A stretch of DNA of 64,000 bases from Roseicella sp. DB1501. Its GTDB lineage: Bacteria > Pseudomonadota > Alphaproteobacteria > Acetobacterales > Acetobacteraceae. The notes under the pieces are model-generated. The model made no database searches. It was not told the origin of the DNA and saw only the letters and a list, made by a program, of their open reading frames with translations. How positions within the stretch are numbered: position 1 is the stretch's first letter; every line of letters begins with the position of its first letter. Location of the stretch: the NCBI RefSeq assembly GCF_013112485.1, contig NZ_JABFHG010000012.1, forward strand, positions 124,001 to 188,000, read 5' to 3'. Positions 1 through 9,028 of the stretch are shown here, in pieces. The translations under genes were made by a program, and so were the position numbers.

Positions 1-167
1 AGCTCGGACTGGCTGATGCCGGGATGCCGGTGCAGCCGGCTGAGCACCAGCCATTGCGAGCGGGTGAGGCCGATCCGCCGCACCCGCCGGTCGAAGCTCG
101 CGCGCATCAGCCTCGCGACGTCGGCGATCAGGAAGCCGATTTGCCGGCGATCCTCCTGCTGGGGCAA
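1..167 (-). CDS. MarR-family transcriptional regulator, N-terminal part (runs off the window)
   Basis: About 55 codons are visible from a TTG start at 167 and run off the left edge. The translation contains GFLIADVARLMRASFDRR and GLTRSQWLVLSRLHRHPG, the helix 1 and helix 2-3 pattern of MarR winged-helix repressors. A GGGAG lies about 9 bases upstream of the TTG. An in-frame GTG at 224 is an alternative start. The gene is divergent from an EmrB/QacA-type efflux pump with a palindrome between them, the usual arrangement of a drug-responsive repressor and its pump. The family call is firm; the ligand is unknown. Confidence 0.75.
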   Translation of the reverse strand, partial: MPQQEDRRQIGFLIADVARLMRASFDRRVRRIGLTRSQWLVLSRLHRHPGISQSE

Positions 168-228
168 AGGGCGTCTCCCGAGGGGGCCGGACCTGGCCCG
201 GCATCGCGTGGTCGTGCGCGCCACGGAT

Positions 229-245
229 TGTTGCCCAACTCAACA
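229..245. promoter_or_regulatory. Candidate MarR operator between the divergent regulator and pump genes
   Basis: Inverted repeat TGTTG-N7-CAACA. Its left half sits inside a second small palindrome, GTTGCCCAAC (230-239). It lies midway between the MarR start (167) and the MFS start (317), which suits autoregulation plus control of the pump. The palindrome is seen; the function is inferred. Confidence 0.5.
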
Positions 246-316
246 TCACCCGGCAGACTTTCGTCAAGGTTACAGGTCTGTCATGCCCCTCGGCCGCCCC
301 ATCCTCGTCCGTCCCG

Positions 317-1840
317 ATGTCCGACCGGCCTGACGGCACCGAGCTGCCGGCGCTGCGCCGGGTGCTGATCCTGGCGGTGGTGGTGCTCGGCTCGACGCTC
401 TACGCGACGACGCTGCTCGTCGCCTCCACCCTGCTGCCGCAGATGCAGGGGAGCATGGCGGCGACCTCGGACGAGATCGCCTGGACCACCACCTTCAACA
501 TCCTCGCCACCGCCATCGCCACGCCGACCAGCGGCTTCCTCGCCGCCCGCTTCGGCCGGCGGCGGGTGATGCTGACCGGGGTGCTGGGCTCGACGCTGGC
601 CACCTGGCTCTGCGGCCAGGCCGAGAGCCTGGAGGCGCTGGTGCTGTGGCGGGTGCTGCAGGGCGGCATCGGCGCGCCGGTGGTGCCGCTGTCGAACGCC
701 ATCGTGCTCGACAGCTTCCCGCGCCGGCAGGCCGGGCTGGTCAGCTCGATCTTCGGCATGACCGTGGTGCTCGGCCCGGTGATCGGCCCGGTCTTCGGCG
801 GCATGCTGGCCGAGAGCTACAACTGGCGCTGGGCCTTCTACATGATCGTCCCGGCCGGGCTGCTGGCCGGCCTGGCGCAATGGCTGGTGCTGCCGCGCGA
901 CCGCCCCGCGGCGCGGGTGCCGATGGACTGGACCGGCTTCCTCGCCCTCGCCACGGCCATCGCCTGCCTGCAGCTCGTCTTCTCGCGCGGCCAGCGGCTC
1001 GACTGGTTCGAGAGTACGGAGATCATCATCGAAGCGGGCATCGCCGCGCTCGCCTTCTGGATCTTCCTGGCGCATTCCCTCACCGCCGACCGGCCCTTCC
1101 TCAATCTGCGGCTGCTGCTCGACCGCAACTACGCCATCGGCCTGTCGCTGGTGCTGATCTACGGCATGGTGAACTTCACCCCGATCGTGCTGCTGCCGAC
1201 CCTGCTGCAATCCCATGCCGGCTATCCCGACAGCATCATCGGCCAGATCGTCGGCTATCGCGGCATCGGCGGCGTGCTCGGCTTCGGCAGCACGCTGGTG
1301 ATCGGCCGGCTCGATCCGCGGATCGGCATGAGCCTCGGCTTCGGCCTGCTGGTCGCCTCCGGCCTCTGGCTGATGAGCCTCGACCTCAATGTCGATGTCG
1401 ACACGCTGCGGCTGAACGCCGTGCTGCAGGGCGTCGCGGTCGGCGTCATCTGGGTGCCGCTGACGGTGCTGACCTTCCGCACGCTCGACACGCGCTACAC
1501 CGCCGAGGCGATGTCGGTCTTCCACCTGCTGCGCAACCTCGGATCGAGCCTGTTCATCTCGGCCAGCGTGACCGAGATCGTCCGCTCGACCACCGCCAAT
1601 TACAGCCGGATGACCGAGTCGCTCTCGTTCTACAACCGCGCGCTGGCCATGCCGGACCTGATGGGCGGCTGGAGCCTGGAGACGCTGCAGGGCGTGGCGC
1701 GGCTGTCGCGGGAGATCGACCGGCAGGCGGCGATGATCGGCTATCTCAACGCCTTCGGCCTCTATACGGCGGTCTCGGCGGTGGCGATCCTGCTGGTGAT
1801 GCTGGCGCGCGGGCTGGCGCGCGCGCCGGCAGCGCAGTAG
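317..1840 (+). CDS. MFS transporter, DHA2 (EmrB/QacA-like) 14-TM drug exporter
   Basis: A 507-residue inner-membrane, proton-driven multidrug exporter. Visible marks are the first membrane helix around residues 15-35, motif D1 PQMQGSMAATSDEIAW (41-56), motif A GFLAARFGRRR (73-83) and the antiporter motif C in VLGPVIGPVFGG (151-162), followed by NWRW. The length fits 14-TM DHA2 proteins. Most of this family need a periplasmic adaptor (EmrA/HlyD type), but none lies next to it here. It is divergent from a MarR gene, so drug-induced derepression is likely. It ends 10 bases from the convergent transglutaminase gene. The substrate cannot be told. Confidence 0.9.
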   Translation: MSDRPDGTELPALRRVLILAVVVLGSTLYATTLLVASTLLPQMQGSMAATSDEIAWTTTFNILATAIATPTSGFLAARFGRRRVMLTGVLGSTLATWLCGQAESLEALVLWRVLQGGIGAPVVPLSNAIVLDSFPRRQAGLVSSIFGMTVVLGPVIGPVFGGMLAESYNWRWAFYMIVPAGLLAGLAQWLVLPRDRPAARVPMDWTGFLALATAIACLQLVFSRGQRLDWFESTEIIIEAGIAALAFWIFLAHSLTADRPFLNLRLLLDRNYAIGLSLVLIYGMVNFTPIVLLPTLLQSHAGYPDSIIGQIVGYRGIGGVLGFGSTLVIGRLDPRIGMSLGFGLLVASGLWLMSLDLNVDVDTLRLNAVLQGVAVGVIWVPLTVLTFRTLDTRYTAEAMSVFHLLRNLGSSLFISASVTEIVRSTTANYSRMTESLSFYNRALAMPDLMGGWSLETLQGVARLSREIDRQAAMIGYLNAFGLYTAVSAVAILLVMLARGLARAPAAQ

Positions 1841-1850
1841 GGGCGGGCAT

Positions 1851-2729
1851 TCAGTCTTCGACCGGCTCCAGGTCGACGCCGATGGTGAGCCCGTGGTCGC
1901 CGCCGCCGAGCATCACGCCGCGCACCGGGCTGATATCGCCGTAATCGCGGCCCCAGCCGAGCACCACATGCTCCTCCTGCACCACCACGCCATTGGTCGG
2001 GTCCAGCTCGACCCAGCCATGATCGGCGCCGAGCCAGGCGCCGACCCAGGCATGGCTCTGGTCGGCGCCGCGCCGGCGCGGCTGGCCGGGCGGCGGCCGG
2101 GTGCGGATATAGCCGGAGGTGTAGCGCGCCGGCAGGCCGATGGCGCGCAGCCCGCTGATCATCAGATGGGTGAAGTCCTGGCACACGCCCTCGCGCCGCT
2201 CCAGCACCTCGGCGACCTGCGTCGAGAGGTCGGTGACACCGGCGCGGAAGCGGAAATCGGCGCGGATCCGCGCATTCAGATCGAGCAGCCCGGCCAGCAC
2301 CGGCCGGCCGGGCGGGAAGCTCGCGCCGACATACGCCCCGGCCGCCGCGACGGCCGGGCACATCGGGCTGTCGAAGCGGTATTCCACCGCCTCCCAGGCG
2401 CCCGGGCCGCCGGCGCGCGCCGCCTCGCGCACCGCCTCCCAGGGCGGCGTCGCCGCCGCCGCGGGCGGCGCGGGATAGCGCACCGCCACCTCGGCCTCGG
2501 CCGTCACCTCGAAGAGGTCGTGCGGCGCATCGATGAACAGCCAGGTCACGGCATTGCCGAAATGGTCGAGCCCGTCCCGCCGCCGCGCCGCCGCGGGCAG
2601 GCTGGTGAGGTCGGCGCTGCGCACCTGCTGGTAGGGCAGGTCGCGCGGCCGGAGGTGCAGCATATGCGCCGCGAGGTCCACCGTGCTGCCATAGGCGTAG
2701 CGGGTGGTATGGCGGACCCGGTAGATCAC
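1851..2729 (-). CDS. Transglutaminase-like cysteine protease-fold protein (small, 292 aa)
   Basis: It starts with MIYRVRHTTRYAYG, the conserved N-terminal beta domain of bacterial transglutaminase-like proteins. The catalytic triad is complete: Cys183 in REGVCQDFTHL, His226 in QSHAWVGAW and Asp243 in ELDPTNG. No signal peptide is seen, so it is probably cytosolic. Its ATG overlaps the stop of the upstream ATP-grasp/alpha-E gene by 4 bases, so the two are translationally coupled. Comparative genomics groups this family with circularly permuted ATP-grasp and alpha-E proteins in predicted peptide-bond-forming or -cleaving systems. The substrate is unknown; hydrolysis or transpeptidation are both possible. 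Confidence 0.85.
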   Translation of the reverse strand: MIYRVRHTTRYAYGSTVDLAAHMLHLRPRDLPYQQVRSADLTSLPAAARRRDGLDHFGNAVTWLFIDAPHDLFEVTAEAEVAVRYPAPPAAAATPPWEAVREAARAGGPGAWEAVEYRFDSPMCPAVAAAGAYVGASFPPGRPVLAGLLDLNARIRADFRFRAGVTDLSTQVAEVLERREGVCQDFTHLMISGLRAIGLPARYTSGYIRTRPPPGQPRRRGADQSHAWVGAWLGADHGWVELDPTNGVVVQEEHVVLGWGRDYGDISPVRGVMLGGGDHGLTIGVDLEPVED

Positions 2730-5260
2730 GCCGCGCCGCGCATCCGGATGGCGGGGGCGGGGCCGAGGCTGTGCGGCGCCGGCAGCAGCGCGAACCAGCG
2801 CCGCGCGATGCGGTTCGAGAGCGTCGCCACCTCCCCCTCCAGCGCCGCGAGGCGCGGCCGCAGCCGCAGCACCGCCTCGGCCTGGGAGGAGGCCTCCGCC
2901 ACCTCCCGCACCATCGCCCTGGCCTCCTCCAGCAGGGATTGCGCGAGTTGCGACAGCGGGCCGCCCGCCTCGCCCTCGAGATCGGCCAGCATGTCCCGCG
3001 CCGCCTCGAGCTGGAAGGCGAGGCCGCGCGGATTGCCCTCATCCGCCAGCACCAGGTCGAGCACCGGGGCCGGCTGCAGCGCGGTGAGGTAGCGGCTGCG
3101 ATAGGTGATGACGGAATCCCGCAGCTCGAGGGCCAGCCGCAGCCCGGGCTCGAGCCGCGCCGGCTGCGCTGCGGCGCCCGGCTGGTCGAGCACCCGGTGC
3201 AGCTCGGCGGCGATCGCCTGCGCCCGCTCCACCCGCCGGCCGAGATCGAGGAAGAGCCGGCCGCCGCCCCGCACCATGTTCTCGGCGGCGAGGCCGGCCA
3301 CGGTGGCGGCGAAGGCGAGCACCGCAACGCTGACATGGCCGAGCGCATCGAGGCTGCGCGCCTCCTCCCGCGCTTCCTCCCGCCTGGCCGGGACGGCGCG
3401 GAAGGCCTCGGTGAGCTCCCGCATGCCGCGGTTGAGGGCGAGGTGCATCTCGCCGGTCAACCGGTCGCGCAGCAGGTCGGCGAGGCGCCCGACCTGGCCC
3501 AGCAGCCCCGGCAGGCGGCCGCGCTCCCGCACCGCCCGGAGCAGCACCCGCGCGACCGGCACGGTGCCGATCTCGCGCGCCGTCTCGCTGTCGAGCAGGT
3601 CGGCCCGGACCAGGCAGGCGGCGAGGCTCTTCAGCTCGGCCAGGGCCCGCGGGCCCGGATCGCTGACGGCGAGGCGCGACGCGCTGGCCCGCAGCAGCCG
3701 CGCCGCCGTCTCCAGCCGTTCGAGGTAGCGGCCGAGCCAGAAGAAATTATCGGCGACCCGGCTCGGGATGTCGCCGCTGCCGCGGCGGATCGGCAGGGCG
3801 CGGATGCTGGCCTGCGGCGGCCCCTGGACCTCCCCCGGCTCCTGCATCGGCACCCAGACATCCTTGCTGAAGCGCATGCCGGGCCGGGCGCCGGTGCCGG
3901 GATCGGGCGCGGCGAGGGCGCGGGCGAGGCCGCCCTGCAGCGCCTGCCAGCGCTGGCCGTCATGCACTAGGAAGAGCCGCAGGATGACCGGCCGCGGCTC
4001 CAGCCCCTGCGGCCCGGCGCAGGGCGCGACGGAGGCGGGCAGCGCCTCGGAGACGACGTATTCCTCCGGCGCGGCGAGGATGCGCCCGGCCAGCTCGGCC
4101 CGCGCCGCTGCGGGCAGCGCCCCGGCGGTGACCGACTGCACCGTGCCGTCCACCGCCCGCCGCACCAGCCAGCGGCCGAGATCGCCCAGCACCTGCTCCC
4201 GCACCGCCAAATCCCCCAGCCAGAGGGTGCGGGCATCGGCGAGGCGCAGCCGCTCGCCGAGCAGCCGCGGCGCCAGGCCGGCGAGGAAGGCGGCGAGCGC
4301 CGGCGCCTCGGCGAAGCCGGCCCCGGGATCGTTGACGATGCGGACGGAGCCCGCCCGCATCGCGTCGAGCAGGCCGGCGACGCCATGCGAGGGACTCTGG
4401 TCGCCCTCCAGCGGGTCCATCTGCCGCCCGTCCAGCCGGCGCAGCAGCACATCGACGGGCTGCAGCCCGCGCAGCGTCTTCAGGAACAGCGCGCCGTCGC
4501 GCACGGTGAGGTCGCCGCCCTCGACCAGGGCGCAGGACAGGCGGCGGGAGAGGATGACGTGCTCGTACCAGTGCGGGCTGGAAGGCCCGCCGGTGAGCAT
4601 GGCGACGCCGGGGTTGCGGCCGGCGGCACCGGGCGGCGCCAGGCGCTGCAGCGCATCCTGCCAGATGTCGAAGAAGGGCCCATGCCGCCGCAGTTGCCGC
4701 GCCCGCGTCAGCTCGGGCACGGTGCGCGCCAAGGCGCGGCGGTTCTCCAGCACATGCGCGAGGCCGGTCGGGCCGGCGCTGCGATCGGCCAGCACGCGCC
4801 AGCCGCCATCCGGGGCGCGCAGCAGGTCGGCGGCGTAGAGATGCAGCAACGGCCCCTCGCGCCGGCCCGCCGCGGCGCGGCAGGAGCGGAGGAAGGCCGG
4901 GTTGGCATAGACCAGGGCCGGTGGCAGCAGCCCCTCGGCGAGGAGCTGCTGCGGCCCGTAGACATCCTGCAGCACCGCCTCGAGCAGGCTCGCCCGCTGC
5001 GCCAGGCCCTCGGCCAGGGCATCGAATTCGGCCGGCGCTAGCAACATGGGCACCGGGTCGCAGCGCCAGGCGGGCATGTCGGACTCGCCGGGGAGAAGGC
5101 TGGTCGCGCCTTCCTCGATGAAATGTCGGTCGAGCAGCGCCGCCCGCCCAGCGAGCTCGCCGCGGCCGAGCGTCGAGAGGGCGCCGAGCAAGCCGCCCCA
5201 ATGGGGACGGATGCCGCCGGCGCCATCCACCATCTCATCGAGCGGGGCGGCTTCTGTCAT
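2726..5260 (-). CDS. Fused circularly permuted ATP-grasp + alpha-E domain protein
   Basis: An 844-residue fusion. Residues about 65-490 are a circularly permuted ATP-grasp (DUF404/407 type), with LVEGGDLTVRDGALFLKTL (245-263) and GLQPVDVLLRR (265-275). From about residue 499 comes the helical alpha-E domain (DUF403), opening RVADNFFWLGRYLERLETAA. The two domains are more often separate adjacent genes. ATP-grasp enzymes of this kind are predicted amidoligases that form an amide or peptide bond through an acyl-phosphate; alpha-E is thought to assist, role unknown. It is coupled to the small transglutaminase downstream and lies 154 bases after the large transglutaminase. The ribosome site is weak, and Met10 is another possible start. 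Confidence 0.85.
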   Translation of the reverse strand: MTEAAPLDEMVDGAGGIRPHWGGLLGALSTLGRGELAGRAALLDRHFIEEGATSLLPGESDMPAWRCDPVPMLLAPAEFDALAEGLAQRASLLEAVLQDVYGPQQLLAEGLLPPALVYANPAFLRSCRAAAGRREGPLLHLYAADLLRAPDGGWRVLADRSAGPTGLAHVLENRRALARTVPELTRARQLRRHGPFFDIWQDALQRLAPPGAAGRNPGVAMLTGGPSSPHWYEHVILSRRLSCALVEGGDLTVRDGALFLKTLRGLQPVDVLLRRLDGRQMDPLEGDQSPSHGVAGLLDAMRAGSVRIVNDPGAGFAEAPALAAFLAGLAPRLLGERLRLADARTLWLGDLAVREQVLGDLGRWLVRRAVDGTVQSVTAGALPAAARAELAGRILAAPEEYVVSEALPASVAPCAGPQGLEPRPVILRLFLVHDGQRWQALQGGLARALAAPDPGTGARPGMRFSKDVWVPMQEPGEVQGPPQASIRALPIRRGSGDIPSRVADNFFWLGRYLERLETAARLLRASASRLAVSDPGPRALAELKSLAACLVRADLLDSETAREIGTVPVARVLLRAVRERGRLPGLLGQVGRLADLLRDRLTGEMHLALNRGMRELTEAFRAVPARREEAREEARSLDALGHVSVAVLAFAATVAGLAAENMVRGGGRLFLDLGRRVERAQAIAAELHRVLDQPGAAAQPARLEPGLRLALELRDSVITYRSRYLTALQPAPVLDLVLADEGNPRGLAFQLEAARDMLADLEGEAGGPLSQLAQSLLEEARAMVREVAEASSQAEAVLRLRPRLAALEGEVATLSNRIARRWFALLPAPHSLGPAPAIRMRGAA

Positions 5261-5414
5261 GCGCCAAGGGTGATGCCATGGCTGTCGCGCGCAGGCGAGG
5301 GGGAGACGCCCTGGCCCGGACCGGCGGCATGCATCTCCCGTCCCAGCCGGGCGCCCGGTCAGGCGCTTCTGCCGAGGCGGGCCGTCGATGAGGCGCCATC
5401 GACGGCCGCCGGCA

Positions 5415-8400
5415 TCAGCCCGCCCGCCGCAGGTCGAGGGAGCGCGGCGCCTCCGGCGCGGGCAGGACGCGCGGCTCGGGCATCGGCCCCGGCGTGTGGC
5501 CGAAGGGCTGGAAGCGGGTGCGGCGGCGCGCCTCCGCTTCGTTGGCGTTCACCGGCAGCGTCTCGTAATTGCGGCCGCCCGGATGCGCCACGTGATGCGT
5601 CAGCCCGCCGAGGCTGCGGCCGGTCCAGCGGTCATAGATGTCGAAGACCAGCGGCGCCTGCGCCCGGATGGTCGGATGCAGGGCGGAGGGCGGGTCCCAG
5701 GCCTTGAAGCGCACGCCGCCGACGAACTCGCCCACCGTCTCGGTGCGGGTCAGCGGCACCTCGTAGCCGTTGCAGGCGAGGGCGTAGCGCTCCTCCACCC
5801 AGCCGCTGACGCGCGCCTGCAGCCGCTCGGTGCTGCTGTCGACATAGCGCACCGTGCCGCCGCCGCCCGGCTCCTCGCCCAGCACGTGCCAGGGCTCCAG
5901 CGCATGCCGCAACTCCAGCCCGATGCCGCGCAGGGTCACCTCGCCGATGCGCGGGAAGCGGAATTCCAGGTGCGGGGCGAACCACTCCTGGTCGAGCGGG
6001 AAGCCCAGCATGGCCAGCTCGCGCAGGCTGTCGGCGAAATCCTGCTCGACGAAATGCGGCAGCATGAACTCGTCGTGTAGCCGCGTGCCCCAGCGGACCA
6101 GGCGGCGGTCATAGGGGGTGCGCCAGAAGGCGGCGAGGGCGCTGCGCATCAGCAACATCTGCGCCGCCGACATCCGGGCATGCGGCGGCATCTCCAGCGC
6201 CCGGTACTCCACCAGGCCGAGCCGGCCCGAACTGCTCTCGGGCGCGTACATCTTGTCGATGCAGAACTCGGTGCGGTGGGTGTTGCCGGTCATGTCCGCC
6301 AGGATGTTGCGGAACAGCCGGTCGGTCAGCCAGGGCGGCGTCTCCTTCCCCGGCGCGATCTTCGAGAAGGCGATCTCGAGATCCGCCAACGCGTCCTGCC
6401 GTGCCTCGTCGACGCGCGGATGCTGGCTGGTCGGGCCGATGAAGAGGCCGCTGAACAGGTAGGAGAGGCTCGGATGGTTGTGCCAGAAGCCGAGCAGGCT
6501 CTTCAGCAGGTCCGGCCGGCGCAGGAAGGGACTGTCGGCCGGCCGCTCGCCGCCCATCACCACGTGGTTGCCGCCGCCGGTGCCGACATGGCGGCCGTCG
6601 AGCATGAATTTCTCGGCCGAGAGCCCGACCTGCCGCGCCTCCTCGTAGAGCTGCTCGGTGCGCTCCACCATCTCCGGCCAGGAGGCGGCGGGGTGGATGT
6701 TCACCTCGATCACGCCGGGGTCCGGGGTGACGGAGAAATGCAGCAGCCGCTCGTCGCGCGGCGGCAGGTAGCCTTCCAGGATCACCTTGCGGTCGGTCTC
6801 CGCGGCCGTCGCCTCGACGGCGGCGGCGAGGTCGAGCCAGTCCTCGGCGGCATAGAGCGGCGGGAAGAAGACATGCACCAGCCCGCCCCGCGCCTCGACC
6901 GCGAGGGCGGTGCGCACCACGCCCGGATCGGAGCGGCCGACCACCGGCAGCTCCTGCGGCTGCGGCCGGAAATGCTCCGCCCCCAGGGCGGGGCCCGTGG
7001 CCGAGGCCGTGCCGTCGGCGCGGCCAAGGCCGAGCTGCGGGTCCTGCGGCATCAGGCGCTGGCCGGGCAGGGGCTGGCTGGGCAGGGGCTGGCCGCCGCG
7101 GCCGCGCTCGAAGGCCTGGCGGGGCGGCAGCGGCGCGACCGGTGCGAAGGGATCGGCCTCGGTCTCAAGGACCCGCGCCGCATCCGCCTCCGACATCCAG
7201 GGCAGGCTGTCCAGCGGCAGGCGGAAGCCGATCGGGCTGTCGCCCGGCACCAGGAAGAGATGCTCGCCGCGGAAGAACCAGCGCCCGCCCTGCCAGCGCC
7301 GAAGGCCGTCCCGCATCACCCGGCGGATCGGCAGCACCGCGCCGACCTCGGCGGCGAGCCCCTGGCCGAAGACCTTGGCCAGCCGCGCCCGCTCCAGCGG
7401 GTCCTGCAGCTTCGCATCCTCGACGACGACATTGGCCGGCAGGCGCTTCTCGCGCCAGAGATGGTAGTGGATGTCCTCGTAGGCCGGGGCGACGAGCCCG
7501 GGATCGACCTGCAGCCGCTCGGCCAGCAGGCGGGCGAAGCGCGCGGCATCGGCCGCGGTCGCGCTGTCGCGGTCGTCGTCGGAGGCGAGGAGCTCGGGGT
7601 TCTTCCAGACCGGCTCGCCATCGCGGCGCCAGTGCGAGTAGAGCGCCCAACGGGGAAGCTGCTCGCCCGGATAGTGCTTGCCCATGGCGTATTGCAGCGC
7701 GGCGCCGGGCGACCAGAGCGGCGCCAGCCGGCGCAGCAGGCGTCCCGCATAGGCCCGCTTGGTCGGGCCGAGCGCCGCGGTGTTCCACTCCGGCGCATCC
7801 ATGTCGTCGGCGGCGATGAAGGTCGGCTCGCCGCCCATGGTCAGGCGGAGGTCGCCCTCGCGGAGCGCGCCGTCCACCATCCGGCCGCGGGCGAGGATGT
7901 CCTGCCACTGCTGCTCGGTATAGGGCTTGGTGACGCGCGGCGTCTCTCGCAGGCGGGTGACCGACATGGCGAAGCCGAACTCGGTCTCCGCCTTCTCGAC
8001 CAAGCCGGTGATCGGCGCGGCGGAGACGGGTTCCGGCGTCGCGGCCAAGGGGATGTGGCCCTCGCCGGCCATCAGGCCGGAGGTCGCGTCCAGCCCGACC
8101 CAGCCGGCGCCGGGCAGGTAGACCTCGGCCCAGGCATGCAGGTCGGTGAAGTCCTCGCTCGGGCCTTCCGGCCCATCCAGCGGCTTCACATCGGCGACGA
8201 GCTGGATGAGGTAGCCGGAGACGAAGCGCGCGGCATAGCCGAGATGCCGCAGGATCTGCACCAGCAGCCAGGCGCTGTCGCGGCAGGAGCCGCGGCCGTT
8301 GCCGAGCGTCTCCTCCGGCGTCCAGACGCCGGGCTCCATGCGCACGACATAGGCGGTCCGCTCCTGCACCTGGCGGTTCAGCCCCACCAGCATGTCCACC

Positions 8401-8822
8401 GTGCGCTGCTCGGTCCGCGGGATGCCGTCGAGGAATTGCCGCAGCAGCGGGCCTGGCGTCTCCAGCTTGCGGAAGGGTGCCAGCTCCTGCTCCAGCACCG
8501 GGTCGTAGGCGAAGGGCCAGGTCTCGGCCTCGGGCTCGAGGAAGAAGTCGAAGGGATTGATCGTCGCCATGTCGGCGACGAGGTCGACCTCCACGCTGAA
8601 CTGCGTCACCCGCTCGGGGAAGACGACCCGCGCCAGGTGGTTGCCCTGCGGATCCTGCATCCAGTTCAGGAAATGCGGCTTCGGCTCGACCTTCAGCGCG
8701 TAGCTGACGATCGGCGTGCGGGCATGCGGCGCCGGCCGCAGCCGGATGGTCTGCGGGCCAAGGGTGACCGCATGGTCGTAGCGGTAGCTGGTGCGGTGGT
8801 TGAGGGCGACGTGGAGCGGCAT
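5415..8822 (-). CDS. Large transglutaminase-like protein with C-terminal DUF2126
   Basis: A 1135-residue protein. Residues 1-about 300 form a transglutaminase module: N-terminal beta domain (ALNHRTSYRYDHAVTLGPQ), Cys180 in GNGRGSCRDSAW, His229 in FTDLHAWAEV and Asp245 in WVGLDATSG. The rest, from about residue 330, is DUF2126 with the signature LRLTMGGEPTF. The start was placed at MPLHVALNHR because the open frame upstream (to 8954) has no family similarity. No signal peptide is seen. It is first in the minus-strand cluster with the ATP-grasp/alpha-E and small transglutaminase genes. This family is large and conserved, but its reaction is not established. Confidence 0.85.
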   Translation of the reverse strand: MPLHVALNHRTSYRYDHAVTLGPQTIRLRPAPHARTPIVSYALKVEPKPHFLNWMQDPQGNHLARVVFPERVTQFSVEVDLVADMATINPFDFFLEPEAETWPFAYDPVLEQELAPFRKLETPGPLLRQFLDGIPRTEQRTVDMLVGLNRQVQERTAYVVRMEPGVWTPEETLGNGRGSCRDSAWLLVQILRHLGYAARFVSGYLIQLVADVKPLDGPEGPSEDFTDLHAWAEVYLPGAGWVGLDATSGLMAGEGHIPLAATPEPVSAAPITGLVEKAETEFGFAMSVTRLRETPRVTKPYTEQQWQDILARGRMVDGALREGDLRLTMGGEPTFIAADDMDAPEWNTAALGPTKRAYAGRLLRRLAPLWSPGAALQYAMGKHYPGEQLPRWALYSHWRRDGEPVWKNPELLASDDDRDSATAADAARFARLLAERLQVDPGLVAPAYEDIHYHLWREKRLPANVVVEDAKLQDPLERARLAKVFGQGLAAEVGAVLPIRRVMRDGLRRWQGGRWFFRGEHLFLVPGDSPIGFRLPLDSLPWMSEADAARVLETEADPFAPVAPLPPRQAFERGRGGQPLPSQPLPGQRLMPQDPQLGLGRADGTASATGPALGAEHFRPQPQELPVVGRSDPGVVRTALAVEARGGLVHVFFPPLYAAEDWLDLAAAVEATAAETDRKVILEGYLPPRDERLLHFSVTPDPGVIEVNIHPAASWPEMVERTEQLYEEARQVGLSAEKFMLDGRHVGTGGGNHVVMGGERPADSPFLRRPDLLKSLLGFWHNHPSLSYLFSGLFIGPTSQHPRVDEARQDALADLEIAFSKIAPGKETPPWLTDRLFRNILADMTGNTHRTEFCIDKMYAPESSSGRLGLVEYRALEMPPHARMSAAQMLLMRSALAAFWRTPYDRRLVRWGTRLHDEFMLPHFVEQDFADSLRELAMLGFPLDQEWFAPHLEFRFPRIGEVTLRGIGLELRHALEPWHVLGEEPGGGGTVRYVDSSTERLQARVSGWVEERYALACNGYEVPLTRTETVGEFVGGVRFKAWDPPSALHPTIRAQAPLVFDIYDRWTGRSLGGLTHHVAHPGGRNYETLPVNANEAEARRRTRFQPFGHTPGPMPEPRVLPAPEAPRSLDLRRAG

Positions 8823-9028
8823 GGACGGGGGTAGCCTGCGAGGGAATCGCCGTGGGTTAGAGCAAAAGCGGCGCCATTGCGGGCATGACGATCCCGGGAT
8901 GGTGGGTTGCGCGCAGCGTCCAGGCAATGCCCAAAGCGGAGGCAAACGCGCCATCCGGGATGCATCGACGGCAGGCGGTCGGCTGTCCTAGGCTCGCTGT
9001 AAGGAGACTGCGGGAGGAAAGGTCGAGC

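Noticed and set aside
281-1525. 414-codon open frame on the minus strand, opposite the MFS gene
   Set aside because: Gln/Glu/His/Arg-rich antisense shadow caused by high GC at third positions; the plus-strand protein has clear transporter motifs.
6180-8834. 884-codon open frame on the plus strand, opposite the DUF2126 gene
   Set aside because: Low-complexity Arg/Gly/Ala/Gln translation without domains; the minus strand encodes a complete transglutaminase triad.
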